Source: JBFXAM01 sp050184295
GTDB taxonomy: Bacteria > Planctomycetota > Phycisphaerae > UBA1845 > Fen-1342
Reading direction: 5' to 3'
Length of the DNA: 30,843 nucleotides
NCBI GenBank assembly: GCA_050184295.1
Contig: JBFXAM010000050.1
Span: forward strand, 1 to 30,843
The position numbers were made by a program, and so were the translations under genes. Below the pieces are notes generated by a model that saw only the letters and a program-made list of their open reading frames with translations, ran no database searches and was not told the origin of the DNA. Positions 9,396-16,760 of the stretch are shown piece after piece. Every line of letters starts with the position of its first letter. The stretch's first letter is position 1.

Positions 9396-9765
9396 TGTAG
9401 TGGATTTTTGTGGCAGCCGGACGCGCCGGCCCCAGGTGGGGGGGACGGCGGCGCGGCCCGCCTGGAAACTCGCCGAACCTCCTAGTTTACCGTCTCGCGC
9501 ACCGCCACGGTAGGCGAAACGCCGGCTCGGCGGTGGGTCAGTTTCGTGAAAAAACGAATTCGAACGGGTGGTGCGGGCGTCTCGGCGGTGTCTGCTTCGT
9601 GAACGGGCGGGACGCCCGTACCACCCAGGCCAACTTGAACGGGCGAGACGCCCGTACTACCCGGATCAAACCGACCCACTTCCGCCCGTTCCCGGCTGGC
9701 AGGCTGGTTGATCACGCAGAATCCGGCTCCGCGGCGCGCCCCGGCTGGCGGTGCACGACCGTATA
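9396..9765. other. Intergenic region with palindromic repeats
   Basis: This 370-base gap separates two divergent genes. It holds the repeat cluster at 9564-9661 and a -10-like TATAAT at 9762. Short open frames across it on both strands come from the repeat units (peptides such as NGRDARTT and TGVSPV) and are not genes. Confidence 0.7.
9564..9661. repeat. Cluster of three dispersed palindromic repeats (REP-like, 'RDARTT' type)
   Basis: Two direct copies, GAACGGGCGRGACGCCCGTA followed by CYACC (9601-9625 and 9637-9661), are 36 bases apart and differ at two positions. A third, inverted and more diverged copy lies at about 9564-9590; its reverse complement reads GAGACGCCCGCACCACCC. Each unit has the near-palindrome ACGGGCG...CGCCCGT, able to form a 7-bp hairpin. 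Translated frames give NGRDARTT and TGVSPV/TGVPPV. I recall these as artefact peptides common in predicted proteins of Planctomycetes and Verrucomicrobia, which points to a dispersed intergenic repeat family. Confidence 0.8.
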
Positions 9766-9767
9766 AT
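9762..9767 (+). promoter_or_regulatory. -10 box of the alpha/beta hydrolase gene
   Basis: A perfect TATAAT within CCGTATAATGCC overlaps the first possible ATG (9766). If it is used, transcription would begin at about 9774 and translation would have to start at a GTG at 9826 or 9835. No -35 hexamer is recognisable 17 bases upstream. Confidence 0.4.
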
Positions 9768-10905
9768 GCCGCTTCAACAACGGTCGGCGCGGTCGTTCCG
9801 TACGGCAAATCAGTCGTTCCGCGAGGTGAGCCGCGTGCTCGCATGGTCGCTGATTGAATTCGTGCAGCGCAACTGGGCGATGGCCGCCTTCGGATTCACG
9901 CTCGCCTCGCTCCTGCTTGTGCCGATCTGGATCTTCTGGAAATACTCGCGCATCTCGCTCAACATCATGCGGAGCACCAAGCCCCCGCTGTCCTTCAGCC
10001 CGCTGGACTACGATCGACTCGACGGCGAACCCGTCACGTTTCCCGCGGCCGACGGCCAGCGGCTCGCTGGCATGATCATCCGCGCCGATCCGCAGACGCC
10101 GCGACGCGGCATGATCATCTTCGCGCACGAGTATTGCGCCGACATGCACTCATGCGCCCGCTACTGCCGGCCGCTCCGCGATGTCGGCTATGACGTGTTC
10201 ACCTTCGACTTCCGCGGACACGGGCAGTCGCCGGGCGAGCCCGATTACGAGCCGCGGCAATGGGTCACCGAGCGCGAGGTTCACGACATGCGCGGGGCCG
10301 TCGCGTGGGTCGAGGCCTGGCTCGACGAACGCGACCTGCCGCGGCAAATCGGCGTATTCGGAATTTCGCGCGGCGCGTCGGCGGCCATCCTCGCGGCCGC
10401 GGCCGACCCGCGCATCCACGCGATGGTGTCGGACGGCGGGTTCAGCACCGACACCACCATCGAGTATTTCATGCGCCGCTGGGCGTACATCTTCGCGCGC
10501 GTCCGCGTCGTCTACGAAAACCACCACCCCGCCTTCTGGCGCCTGCTGCGCTGGACCATGATGCAATTCGCCCGCCGCGAGTTTCGCTGCCGATTCCCCT
10601 CCGTCCGCAAGGCGATTCAGCGCATGACGCCGCGGCCGATGCTCTTCATTCACGGCGAGAAGGACTCGTACCTCCCCGTGGAGGCCAGCCGCCGGCTCTA
10701 CGCGCTGGCCGGTCAGCCGAAACATCTCTGGATCGCCCCGGGCGCCAAGCACAATCAGGCCGTAATGGTGCACCCGGAGCGGTACGCGCGGCTGGTGATC
10801 GATTTCTTCGATTGCTACCTTGCCGGCGCGGATCGGACGGCCGACGTCGCGGGTCCGCCCGCGGCGCGTTCCGCGTCCGATGCGGAACCCGTGGCGCGTG
10901 CTTGA
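9766..10905 (+). CDS. Membrane-anchored alpha/beta hydrolase
   Basis: Serine hydrolase of unknown substrate. One transmembrane helix near the N-terminus (MAAFGFTLASLLLVPIWIFW, about 39-58) is followed by an alpha/beta-hydrolase domain facing the other side of the membrane or the cytoplasm. Visible elements are the oxyanion-region strand GMIIFAHEYCAD (115-126), FDFRGHGQS (148-155), the nucleophile elbow GISRG with Ser201, the acid in HGEKDSYLP (Asp300) and the catalytic His in PGAKHN (His329). The layout resembles BAAT/YqkD/FrsA-like dienelactone-hydrolase relatives. The start is uncertain: ATG 9766 overlaps a TATAAT box, an in-frame GTG lies at 9751, and GTGs at 9826 and 9835 would still leave the membrane helix intact. 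Confidence 0.85.
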   Translation: MPLQQRSARSFRTANQSFREVSRVLAWSLIEFVQRNWAMAAFGFTLASLLLVPIWIFWKYSRISLNIMRSTKPPLSFSPLDYDRLDGEPVTFPAADGQRLAGMIIRADPQTPRRGMIIFAHEYCADMHSCARYCRPLRDVGYDVFTFDFRGHGQSPGEPDYEPRQWVTEREVHDMRGAVAWVEAWLDERDLPRQIGVFGISRGASAAILAAAADPRIHAMVSDGGFSTDTTIEYFMRRWAYIFARVRVVYENHHPAFWRLLRWTMMQFARREFRCRFPSVRKAIQRMTPRPMLFIHGEKDSYLPVEASRRLYALAGQPKHLWIAPGAKHNQAVMVHPERYARLVIDFFDCYLAGADRTADVAGPPAARSASDAEPVARA

Positions 10906-10931
10906 TTCCCGAGGCGCTCTTCCGCCACAAT
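10902..10931 (+). promoter_or_regulatory. Candidate promoter for the deacetylase-methyltransferase pair
   Basis: TTGATT (10902-10907), 18 bases, then CACAAT (10926-10931). The -35 box overlaps the stop codon of the hydrolase gene. Transcription would start about 73 bases before the ATG at 11011. Confidence 0.35.
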
Positions 10932-11010
10932 CGAGGTTTTGCCCGAGTGCGCGCGCGGCGCGCGCCGCGGGCCGCCGACACTGCCGATCGAGGGGGGTGC
11001 GAGAATCCGC

Positions 11011-11718
11011 ATGGCGAATGTGCTCGTGATCGCACCGCATCCGGATGACGAGGTGCTTGGTTGCGGGGGGACGGTGCGGCGGCTGGTGCTGGCCGGGGCG
11101 CGCGCGACCGTTGCGATCGTGACCCGCGGGACACCGCTCTATCCCGAGGAGCAGGTGCGCCGCGTGCGCGCGGAAGCGGCTCGTGCGAACGAGCAGCTTG
11201 GCGTGCAGGATCTGCGGTTCCTCGACCTGCCGGTGACCGCGCTGCACCTGATGCCCGAGCACGAGCTCAATGGCGTGTTCTTTCGGTTGGTGAAGGACGT
11301 CCGACCCGACACCGTATTTCTGCCGTTTCTCGGCGATCGACACGAGGATCACCGGCAGATTTTCGACGCGGCGATGGTGGCGACGCGGCCGGATGGGCGG
11401 CGCTATCGCAGCACGCGCATCTGCTGCTACGAGACGGTGTCGGAGACGCATTGGAGCGCGCCCGCGTTTGAGCCGGTCTTTGAGCCGAACTGGTACGTCG
11501 ACATCAGCGCCGTGCTCGACGATAAGCTCGCCGCGATGCGGCTCTACGCGTCGCAGCTCGAAGACGCGATCCCCGCCCGCTCGCTCACCGCGATCGAGGC
11601 CCTGGCGCGCTTCCGCGGCAGCGTCGTCGGAATGCCTGCGGCCGAGGCGTTCCAGGTTGTCCGCGAGCTGTGGCCTGCCGACGCGGCGCCCGACGCGCCG
11701 GGAACGTCGGCTCCATGA
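11011..11718 (+). CDS. PIG-L/LmbE family N-acetyl deacetylase
   Basis: Zinc-dependent deacetylase of the LmbE/PIG-L superfamily, acting on N-acetylglucosaminyl-type conjugates. Family members include GlcNAc-PI de-N-acetylase, MshB and BshB. The 235-residue product starts MANVLVIAPHPDDEVLGCGG: metal ligands His10 and Asp13 and catalytic base Asp12 in HPDDE, with His114 in the later HEDH (111-114). The strand FLPFLGDRHEDH is standard. The start at 11011 puts the HPDD motif at its usual place; the upstream frame to 10939 is Arg-rich noise. AGGGGGG lies about 13 bases upstream as a loose ribosome-binding site. The stop overlaps the next ATG (ATGA at 11715-11718), so the two genes are translationally coupled. 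The substrate is not evident. Confidence 0.93.
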   Translation: MANVLVIAPHPDDEVLGCGGTVRRLVLAGARATVAIVTRGTPLYPEEQVRRVRAEAARANEQLGVQDLRFLDLPVTALHLMPEHELNGVFFRLVKDVRPDTVFLPFLGDRHEDHRQIFDAAMVATRPDGRRYRSTRICCYETVSETHWSAPAFEPVFEPNWYVDISAVLDDKLAAMRLYASQLEDAIPARSLTAIEALARFRGSVVGMPAAEAFQVVRELWPADAAPDAPGTSAP

Positions 11719-12404
11719 GCAACCCATTCAAACGCCTGCTCGTTCGCAGCTACGAGACCGCGCGCCGCGGGTGGGCCCGGCGATTGCATCGGGCGTGGTG
11801 CGGCAGCGCGCGCTGGTCGCGGTTTCACTTCGGGATGCGCCTGACCGGCAATTCGACCGGGTTCTACTTCGATCTCACAACGCTGCTGTTGAAATGGGTG
11901 ATTCGGCGACGCTGGCGGCGCGAGATTCGGAGCGTGCTCGAAATCGGCGTCGGCGAATCCGCGAACCTATCCGGCTACGTCTCCCGCCGCTATCGCGTCC
12001 ATGTGGATGCGGTCGACATTCGCGAGCGCGAGGTCGCTTCGGCGCGGCGGCACATCGAGCTCAACCGCGTCGACGTCACGGCGTTTCAGTCCAACGTCTT
12101 CTCCAACGTGCCGCCGCGCGAGTATGACCTCATCTTCTGGAACCTGCCGTATCGCCAGCCGCCCGAGGACTACCTTCCGCAGCTCTTCGCCGGTACTCGC
12201 GAACGTCTCGCGCCAGCGGGCGAGCTGATCCTGGGCTACAACGCCGAGCCCCTGCCGCGGGCGACGCTAATGGAATTCATGCGGCAATCGGGGGGGCTGG
12301 AACTGATCGAGGCGCACACGTGGTGGTGGAACCCGCATGACGTGCTCGTTCTCCGCAAGGCACCAGGAACGCGGATCGGCGCGGCCACCACGCGCGCGAG
12401 CTGA
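11715..12404 (+). CDS. Class I SAM-dependent methyltransferase (PrmC/HemK-like motif)
   Basis: A 229-residue Rossmann-fold methyltransferase. Motif I is VLEIGVGES (about 74-82), motif II is VDAVDIRE (about 97-104) and motif IV is FWNLPYRQP (141-149). The NLPY tetrapeptide is a variant of the NPPY motif of enzymes that methylate planar nitrogens (N6-adenine, N5-glutamine). The basic N-terminal 70 residues (KWVIRRRWRREI) could bind nucleic acid or ribosome. Its ATG overlaps the deacetylase stop by ATGA. The pairing with a PIG-L deacetylase could mean small-molecule tailoring; the target is unknown. The gene is convergent with the PilZ-like gene, with 31 bases between stops. Confidence 0.85.
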   Translation: MSNPFKRLLVRSYETARRGWARRLHRAWCGSARWSRFHFGMRLTGNSTGFYFDLTTLLLKWVIRRRWRREIRSVLEIGVGESANLSGYVSRRYRVHVDAVDIREREVASARRHIELNRVDVTAFQSNVFSNVPPREYDLIFWNLPYRQPPEDYLPQLFAGTRERLAPAGELILGYNAEPLPRATLMEFMRQSGGLELIEAHTWWWNPHDVLVLRKAPGTRIGAATTRAS

Positions 12405-12435
12405 GGTGCGCGGGCCGCGGCTTCGCCGAGCGGCG

Positions 12436-12810
12436 CTAGAACGCGGAGAGAGCGAGCGCCGCGTCGCCGGCAACCACTTCCACGTCCACGTGCTGCGCGT
12501 CCGGCTCTTCCAGGCAATGGGTCGTCAGCACGCCGACCCACGCATGCGGCTGCGGTTCGTCGTAGCTCGGGTGCGCGCCGGGCAGGTCCGTGGACAGTTC
12601 GTACTGCTGCCCTTCGGCCACGCCGTAGCCCACGGGCACCCGCAGTTTCATCCCGGCCCTGGATACCTCGAGGACGGCGCAGCGCAGGACGGTTCCGCCC
12701 GCGTGGTTCACCAGCCAGACGTGCTCGCCGGCGCGGCGCGTTGAATCCACGCCGAGCGTTCGGTCCCCGCTGTTCTGGGACGTTTGGTAGAGATGGGTTG
12801 CGCTTCTCAT
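12436..12810 (-). CDS. PilZ-like domain protein
   Basis: A 124-residue cytoplasmic protein with one beta-rich domain. It has an RR pair (25-26), then AVLEVSRAGMKLRVPVGYGV (45-64), with the spacing of the PilZ signature 'RxxxR...D/NxSxxG', though Asp is replaced by Glu (EVSRAG). After that come EGQQYEL and WVGVLTTHCLEEPD, similar to the GxV/L strands of PilZ barrels. PilZ domains bind cyclic-di-GMP; with the first Arg motif imperfect, binding here is uncertain. The start at 12810 is preferred to 12852 because GGGAG lies eight bases upstream. It is separated from the NYN gene by 133 bases. Confidence 0.6.
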   Translation of the reverse strand: MRSATHLYQTSQNSGDRTLGVDSTRRAGEHVWLVNHAGGTVLRCAVLEVSRAGMKLRVPVGYGVAEGQQYELSTDLPGAHPSYDEPQPHAWVGVLTTHCLEEPDAQHVDVEVVAGDAALALSAF

Positions 12811-12943
12811 TTCGCCGTCTCCCTCGTGCGCTGGCGGCGTGCGCACGTACATACATCATCGAGCGACCAGCCCCGGCTCCTGATCTGATTTCGCCGAATT
12901 CGTCCACGCTGGGGCAAAGGCTCCCCAAATTGGGATGTACGGT

Positions 12944-13438
12944 TCAGTCCGACGTTTCGCCAAATCCCATCTCGCGCATCCATTCGTCCACGCGATCGGG
13001 TTCCAGCCCGCGGCGTTTTTCGGGCGGCTCAAGGCGCGGGCGAACGGGCCGAGAAAGATCGGCACAAACGGCGTTCCAGAACGCGCCGGCGTCGATCGGG
13101 CGGGCCCGGCGGGCGCGAGCCGCTTTGGCGACCGCACGGTCGCTCGAGACCACCAGCAGTCGCCGGGCGGCCGAGTCCGTCACCAGCAGGTGTGCGATCA
13201 CGTCGTCGGCGGACACACCCGCGCCGCTGTAAGTCACAGTCAGCGCCGGATCGGCGATCTGGCTTGCAAGTCCGGGCGCGGGCGGCGGGCCGTCGAAGAC
13301 GACATGCACCGCTTCGGCGCGGCGGCGCGCCCAGCGACCGAGCAATGCGCACAGCGCGGACCGCCCCGGTGGTTTGTCCGGGGTGCCGGCGGAACGTGCT
13401 GCGAACAGCAGATTGTTCCCGTCGATCAGGACCGGCAC
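12944..13438 (-). CDS. YacP-like NYN domain ribonuclease
   Basis: A 164-residue single-domain protein of the PIN-like NYN family (YacP/Rae1 group), metal-dependent endoribonucleases in the cytoplasm. The sequence starts VPVLIDGNNLLFAAR, with the catalytic Asp (DGNN). It then has VHVVFDGPPP, SGAGVSADDVIAHLL with acidic residues in the expected place, and LLVVSSDRAVAKAARARRA. These are the four strand-end motifs of the fold. Rae1 of Bacillus cuts mRNA on the ribosome; whether this protein does so is unknown. The GTG at 13438 is chosen because AAGGAG lies six bases upstream. The open frame continues to 14251 only because it runs antisense through the ktrA region. Confidence 0.85.
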   Translation of the reverse strand: MPVLIDGNNLLFAARSAGTPDKPPGRSALCALLGRWARRRAEAVHVVFDGPPPAPGLASQIADPALTVTYSGAGVSADDVIAHLLVTDSAARRLLVVSSDRAVAKAARARRARPIDAGAFWNAVCADLSRPVRPRLEPPEKRRGLEPDRVDEWMREMGFGETSD

Positions 13439-13444
13439 CCGGGA

Positions 13445-13450
13445 CTCCTT
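13445..13450 (-). promoter_or_regulatory. Ribosome-binding site of the NYN nuclease gene
   Basis: CTCCTT on the plus strand reads AAGGAG on the minus strand, six bases before the GTG at 13438. It settles the start. A -10-like TATAGT lies just upstream (13455-13460). Confidence 0.75.
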
Positions 13451-13557
13451 TTTAACTATAGAACACAGTGCGCGCGCACGGCACGAAATTAACGGAAATC
13501 CACAACGCGGCCGGCGTATCGGCAGGGGCTGCATCGGTGCCGCGGGGGGGGATCGAC

Positions 13558-14217
13558 TCAGTCGAGCGCCGCGAAGCGGGCGAGATCCAACTCGCGGCCC
13601 AGGATCATCAGCACCTGTCCGGCGCGAATGACGGCGTCGGCCGCGGGCAAGAACTGGAAATGCTCGCTGTCGGCCTCGCGGATCGCGATGACGAGCAGGT
13701 CGAACGTGCGCCGCAGCTCCAGCGAGGCGAGCGACTTTCCGGCGAGCTTGCGCGGTGCGACGATTTCCATGATGCGGTAGTCGTCGGCCAGCGGAAACAT
13801 GTCGATCAGGCCTGGGTTCGCGATCCGCCGGGCGGCCCGCTCCGCCGCGTCGCGCTCGGGGTAAATGACTTCGGTCGCGCCGATCGCGTGCAGAATCGCG
13901 GCGTGGTCGTTGTTGCGCGCCGTCGAGCGGATGTTGGGCACGCCGAGACGCTTCATGTTCAGCGTGCAGAGAATGCTCGGCTCGATGTTCTTCGCGCCGA
14001 GCGAGATGATGGCTTCCTGAACGGTCGGCGAGACGACCGTCCGCAGCACCTCGAAGTCGCGCGCGTCGCCAATCAGCGCGCGATGGACGTGATCGCGCAC
14101 GTCGTCGACCCGCGCTTCGTCCTGATCGATCGCCAGCACTTCGCAGCCCATCTTCGCCAGCGAGCGCGCCAATGCCCCGCCGAACTGTCCCAGCCCCACC
14201 ACGCAAACCTGTCTCAT
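13558..14217 (-). CDS. ktrA: Potassium uptake regulatory subunit KtrA (TrkA/RCK family)
   Basis: A cytoplasmic RCK protein that gates the KtrB channel-transporter in response to ATP/ADP or NAD(H) and, in some species, cyclic-di-AMP. The 219-residue product has an N-terminal Rossmann RCK_N domain (VCVVGLGQFGGALARSLAKM, then EVLAIDQDEARVDDV and ARALIGDA-like text) and a C-terminal RCK_C domain (from about 140, KLAGKSLASLELRRTFDLLV...). One RCK_N plus one RCK_C in about 220 residues is the KtrA layout; TrkA of enterics is twice as long. GAAGGA lies nine bases upstream of the ATG. It follows ktrB after 55 bases on the same strand. Confidence 0.93.
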   Translation of the reverse strand: MRQVCVVGLGQFGGALARSLAKMGCEVLAIDQDEARVDDVRDHVHRALIGDARDFEVLRTVVSPTVQEAIISLGAKNIEPSILCTLNMKRLGVPNIRSTARNNDHAAILHAIGATEVIYPERDAAERAARRIANPGLIDMFPLADDYRIMEIVAPRKLAGKSLASLELRRTFDLLVIAIREADSEHFQFLPAADAVIRAGQVLMILGRELDLARFAALD

Positions 14218-14272
14218 CGTCGATCGTCCTTCGGCCGCCCCGCGAGGCCACGAGCGCGTGGCTGCGGCGGCG

Positions 14273-15613
14273 CTACCCGATCATGATCCGCTCTGTGGGA
14301 TATCGAAAGCGCGGGCGCCGCGCGTGGATCACGAAAAACGCGATCGTCAGCGTGCCCAGGCGTCCAACGTACATCGACGCGATGATCCACGCCTTCCCGA
14401 CAGGCGACAACTCGGTTGTGAAGTTGCACGACAGTCCGACCGTGCAGAACGCGGAAACCTGCTCGAAGACGAGATACTCGAAGCGCACTGTGCGGTCGAG
14501 GTTCTCCGTGAAACTGAGCAGCAGGACGCCGGCCGCGTTCCACACGACCGCCAGCGCGAGCCCCAGTCCGGCCTTGCGCGCCACCTCGGTGGGGATCGTG
14601 CGACCCCACATCACCGGCTCGGTGCGTCCGACCAGCCGACCCTGAAGCGTCGCCGCCAGCACCGCGGCCGACGTCGTCTTGATGCCGCCGGCCGTGCTGC
14701 CCGGCGACCCGCCCACGAACATCAGCGCCGTGAGGATCAACAGCGTCGGCACCGGCAACGCGCCCACGTCGACCGTGTTGAAGCCGGCGGTCCGCGCCGT
14801 CACCGATTGAAACAGCGCGTGCACCGCCCGCATCGGCGCATCGGCCTCGGCGGCAGTGAGTCCGGCCAGGCCGATCGCCAGCGCGCCGCCGAAGGTCAGC
14901 AGCGCGCTCGCGACCAGCACGACGCGCGTGTGAAGGGACCAGCGGACGGTCGGCTGCGCCTGGCGGAACAGCCGCCGCTTGGCGCGCTGCGCGATCTCGA
15001 TCAGCACGTGATAGCCGATTCCGCCGGCGGTGATGAGAATCATGATCGTCCAGATCACCACCGCGGAGTGGCGAAGCCCGACGACGCTGTCGCTGTAGAC
15101 CGAGAAGCCCGCGTTGCAGTACGCGGAGATCGACAGAAACACGGCGGCGAAGACGGCCCGCTCGCGGTCGGCCGTGCGCAGCTCCGTGTAGAGCACGATC
15201 GCGCCGACGAGTTCGATCGCCAGCGTGATCAGCACGATTCGCAGCAGCGCCCGGCCCATCTCCAGGCGCGCTTCGCTGTCAAAAAACGCGTCGTGCAGTG
15301 CCGCCGCGGAGCTGAACGAGACCGGACGCCGCAGCAGCATCCCCGCCAGAGCGGCGAACGTCATCACGCCGAGGCCGCCGAGTTGAATCAGCGCGAGGAT
15401 GACGAGCTGCCCGAAGAGCGTCCAGCGAGTTCCGGTGTCGACCGTCGTGAGTCCCGTGACGCAGACGGCGGAAGTCGACGTAAACAGGCAGTCGAGAATT
15501 CCGACGCGCTCCGCGGTTTGGCTGGCGGGGAGCGATAACAACGCCGTCCCGGCGAGGATCAGACCGCCGAACGTGAGAACCAGCAACGCCTCGGGCGCCA
15601 GACCGCGACGCAA
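14273..15613 (-). CDS. ktrB: Potassium uptake channel subunit KtrB (TrkH/KtrB family)
   Basis: Inner-membrane K+ (Na+-coupled) transporter subunit of 446 residues, with four M1-pore-M2 repeats. The four selectivity-filter segments can be read as VTGLTTVD, CNAGFSVY, TAGFNTVD and TVGLSCNF, each with the conserved filter Gly. GGSPGSTAGGIKTT, part of the intramembrane gate loop after the third repeat, is present. The length fits KtrB; TrkH is longer. It pairs with ktrA just downstream, and a promoter of the TTGCCG-18-TACGAT type lies about 100 bases upstream. Confidence 0.95.
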   Translation of the reverse strand: MRRGLAPEALLVLTFGGLILAGTALLSLPASQTAERVGILDCLFTSTSAVCVTGLTTVDTGTRWTLFGQLVILALIQLGGLGVMTFAALAGMLLRRPVSFSSAAALHDAFFDSEARLEMGRALLRIVLITLAIELVGAIVLYTELRTADRERAVFAAVFLSISAYCNAGFSVYSDSVVGLRHSAVVIWTIMILITAGGIGYHVLIEIAQRAKRRLFRQAQPTVRWSLHTRVVLVASALLTFGGALAIGLAGLTAAEADAPMRAVHALFQSVTARTAGFNTVDVGALPVPTLLILTALMFVGGSPGSTAGGIKTTSAAVLAATLQGRLVGRTEPVMWGRTIPTEVARKAGLGLALAVVWNAAGVLLLSFTENLDRTVRFEYLVFEQVSAFCTVGLSCNFTTELSPVGKAWIIASMYVGRLGTLTIAFFVIHARRPRFRYPTERIMIG

Positions 15614-15711
15614 GCGACCTCACTTGGGCATCGGTTTCGTCGCACCGCGAGCGCCGCATCGACGGCGCGCGAAGAACAGAGAGTGCGGCGGGCGAAGCCG
15701 GCGTTCGCCGA

Positions 15712-15741
15712 ATCGTAGCTGGCGGGCCGCAGAGGCGGCAA
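15712..15741 (-). promoter_or_regulatory. Promoter of ktrBA
   Basis: On the minus strand TTGCCG (15736-15741) is followed by 18 bases and TACGAT (15712-15717). Transcription would start near 15705, giving a leader of about 90 bases before ktrB. It is back to back with the promoter at 15769-15797. Confidence 0.5.
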
Positions 15742-15768
15742 GCGGCGGTCGGCCCCGGCGCGTAACGG

Positions 15769-15797
15769 TTGCCACGATCGACCGCGACTGCTACGCT
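15769..15797 (+). promoter_or_regulatory. Promoter of the Spy-like gene
   Basis: TTGCCA (15769-15774), 17 bases, then TACGCT (15792-15797). Transcription would start near 15804, about 86 bases before the ATG at 15890. Confidence 0.5.
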
Positions 15798-15877
15798 CAT
15801 CCACCCCGGAGATCGAGTCGGCGACCGGATCGCCGTCGCGGGTGGCGCACCGTCCGGGTGGGCCGGCCCGCATCACC

Positions 15878-15883
15878 AAGGAG
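15878..15883 (+). promoter_or_regulatory. Ribosome-binding site of the Spy-like gene
   Basis: AAGGAG lies six bases before the ATG at 15890. This start gives a clean signal peptide, so the in-frame start at 15842 is rejected. Confidence 0.75.
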
Positions 15884-15889
15884 CCACTG

Positions 15890-16687
15890 ATGCGTCGCGT
15901 GTCGTTCCCTCTGCTGACCGTTTTTCTCGCCGCCGGCGTCGCCGCGATCGCCCAGATGCCCAACCCCGGCCAACCGACCAACCCCGCGGCACGAGTCCTG
16001 CGCGGCGAGGACCGCCTGACGTACCTCGGCAAACGCCTCGGCCTCGCCCCGGCGCAGAAGCAGCAATTCGACAGCTTGCTCGAGGTTTACCGAGTCACCG
16101 TCGCGGACGAACGCAGCCGCACGGCCGACATCCTGCACCAGATTCGCTCGCTGCTTACAGACCTTCAGGAAGCGCAGAAGGCCGGCGACACCGCGAAGGC
16201 CGACGCGATCCGCGACCAGATCGGCATGCTCCGACCCGGCGTCAAGGCGGAGAAGGAGTTTCTTACCAATCTCACACCCATGCTCGACCCCGGGCAAATC
16301 GAGTTGCTGGAAATGCTCAAGCAGCGGCTTGACCGCAACCGCGCGACCGAGCTGGCTTCGCCGCTCGAAATCCTGGCTGCCGCCCGCGCGCTGCAACCGA
16401 CCGAGCAGCAGACCAAGGATCTGGACAAACTCCAGGAGGATCTGAGGCAGAAGATGGCGTCGCAGACTGACGTAAACCGCGAGGCCGTGCTCGAACAGTT
16501 CACCCGCGACGTGCGGAAAGTCCTGACCGGCGACCAGGTCGCGAAATTCGATCGCGTCGTCGAAGCGCTGAAACCCGAGCCGGTGAACCCGGCGAGCGCC
16601 GAGAACACGCCCACGCCCGTGAATATCACGCCCCCGGGCGCCGCCCACCCGGCGACCCAGCCCGGCGCAAAGCCCGCGACGCCATAA
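15890..16687 (+). CDS. Periplasmic helical protein with LTxxQ-like repeats (Spy/CpxP-like)
   Basis: A 265-residue exported protein. The signal peptide is MRRVSFPLLTVFLAAGVAAIAQ. The mature part is almost all helical, with three segments of the LTxxQ type: LGLAPAQKQQFDSLL, LDPGQIELLEML and LTGDQVAKFDRVV. It also has a charged coiled-coil-like stretch (LLTDLQEAQKAGDTAKADAI). These motifs mark the Spy/CpxP/periplasmic heavy-metal-sensor superfamily (periplasmic chaperones and stress sensors), but it is longer than Spy and probably a duplicated version. The last 40 residues are Pro/Thr/Ala-rich and disordered. The nitroreductase gene follows after 73 bases and may be co-transcribed. Confidence 0.7.
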   Translation: MRRVSFPLLTVFLAAGVAAIAQMPNPGQPTNPAARVLRGEDRLTYLGKRLGLAPAQKQQFDSLLEVYRVTVADERSRTADILHQIRSLLTDLQEAQKAGDTAKADAIRDQIGMLRPGVKAEKEFLTNLTPMLDPGQIELLEMLKQRLDRNRATELASPLEILAAARALQPTEQQTKDLDKLQEDLRQKMASQTDVNREAVLEQFTRDVRKVLTGDQVAKFDRVVEALKPEPVNPASAENTPTPVNITPPGAAHPATQPGAKPATP

Positions 16688-16760
16688 GCTGCGCACGCAG
16701 ACGCCGACCGACGATTCGCTGCCACCAGCGCGCCCGCGCCCTGCGCCCGGCGGAGAAACG

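Noticed and set aside
9482..9844. A 120-codon minus-strand frame with TGVSPV and TGVPPV peptides
   Set aside because: These peptides are translations of the palindromic repeat units; the frame has no start signal and overlaps the hydrolase start.
12944..14251. A 435-codon minus-strand frame joining the NYN nuclease to upstream sequence
   Set aside because: The upstream part is an alternative frame of ktrA with Arg/Ala-rich noise; a good ribosome-binding site and GTG at 13438 mark the real start.
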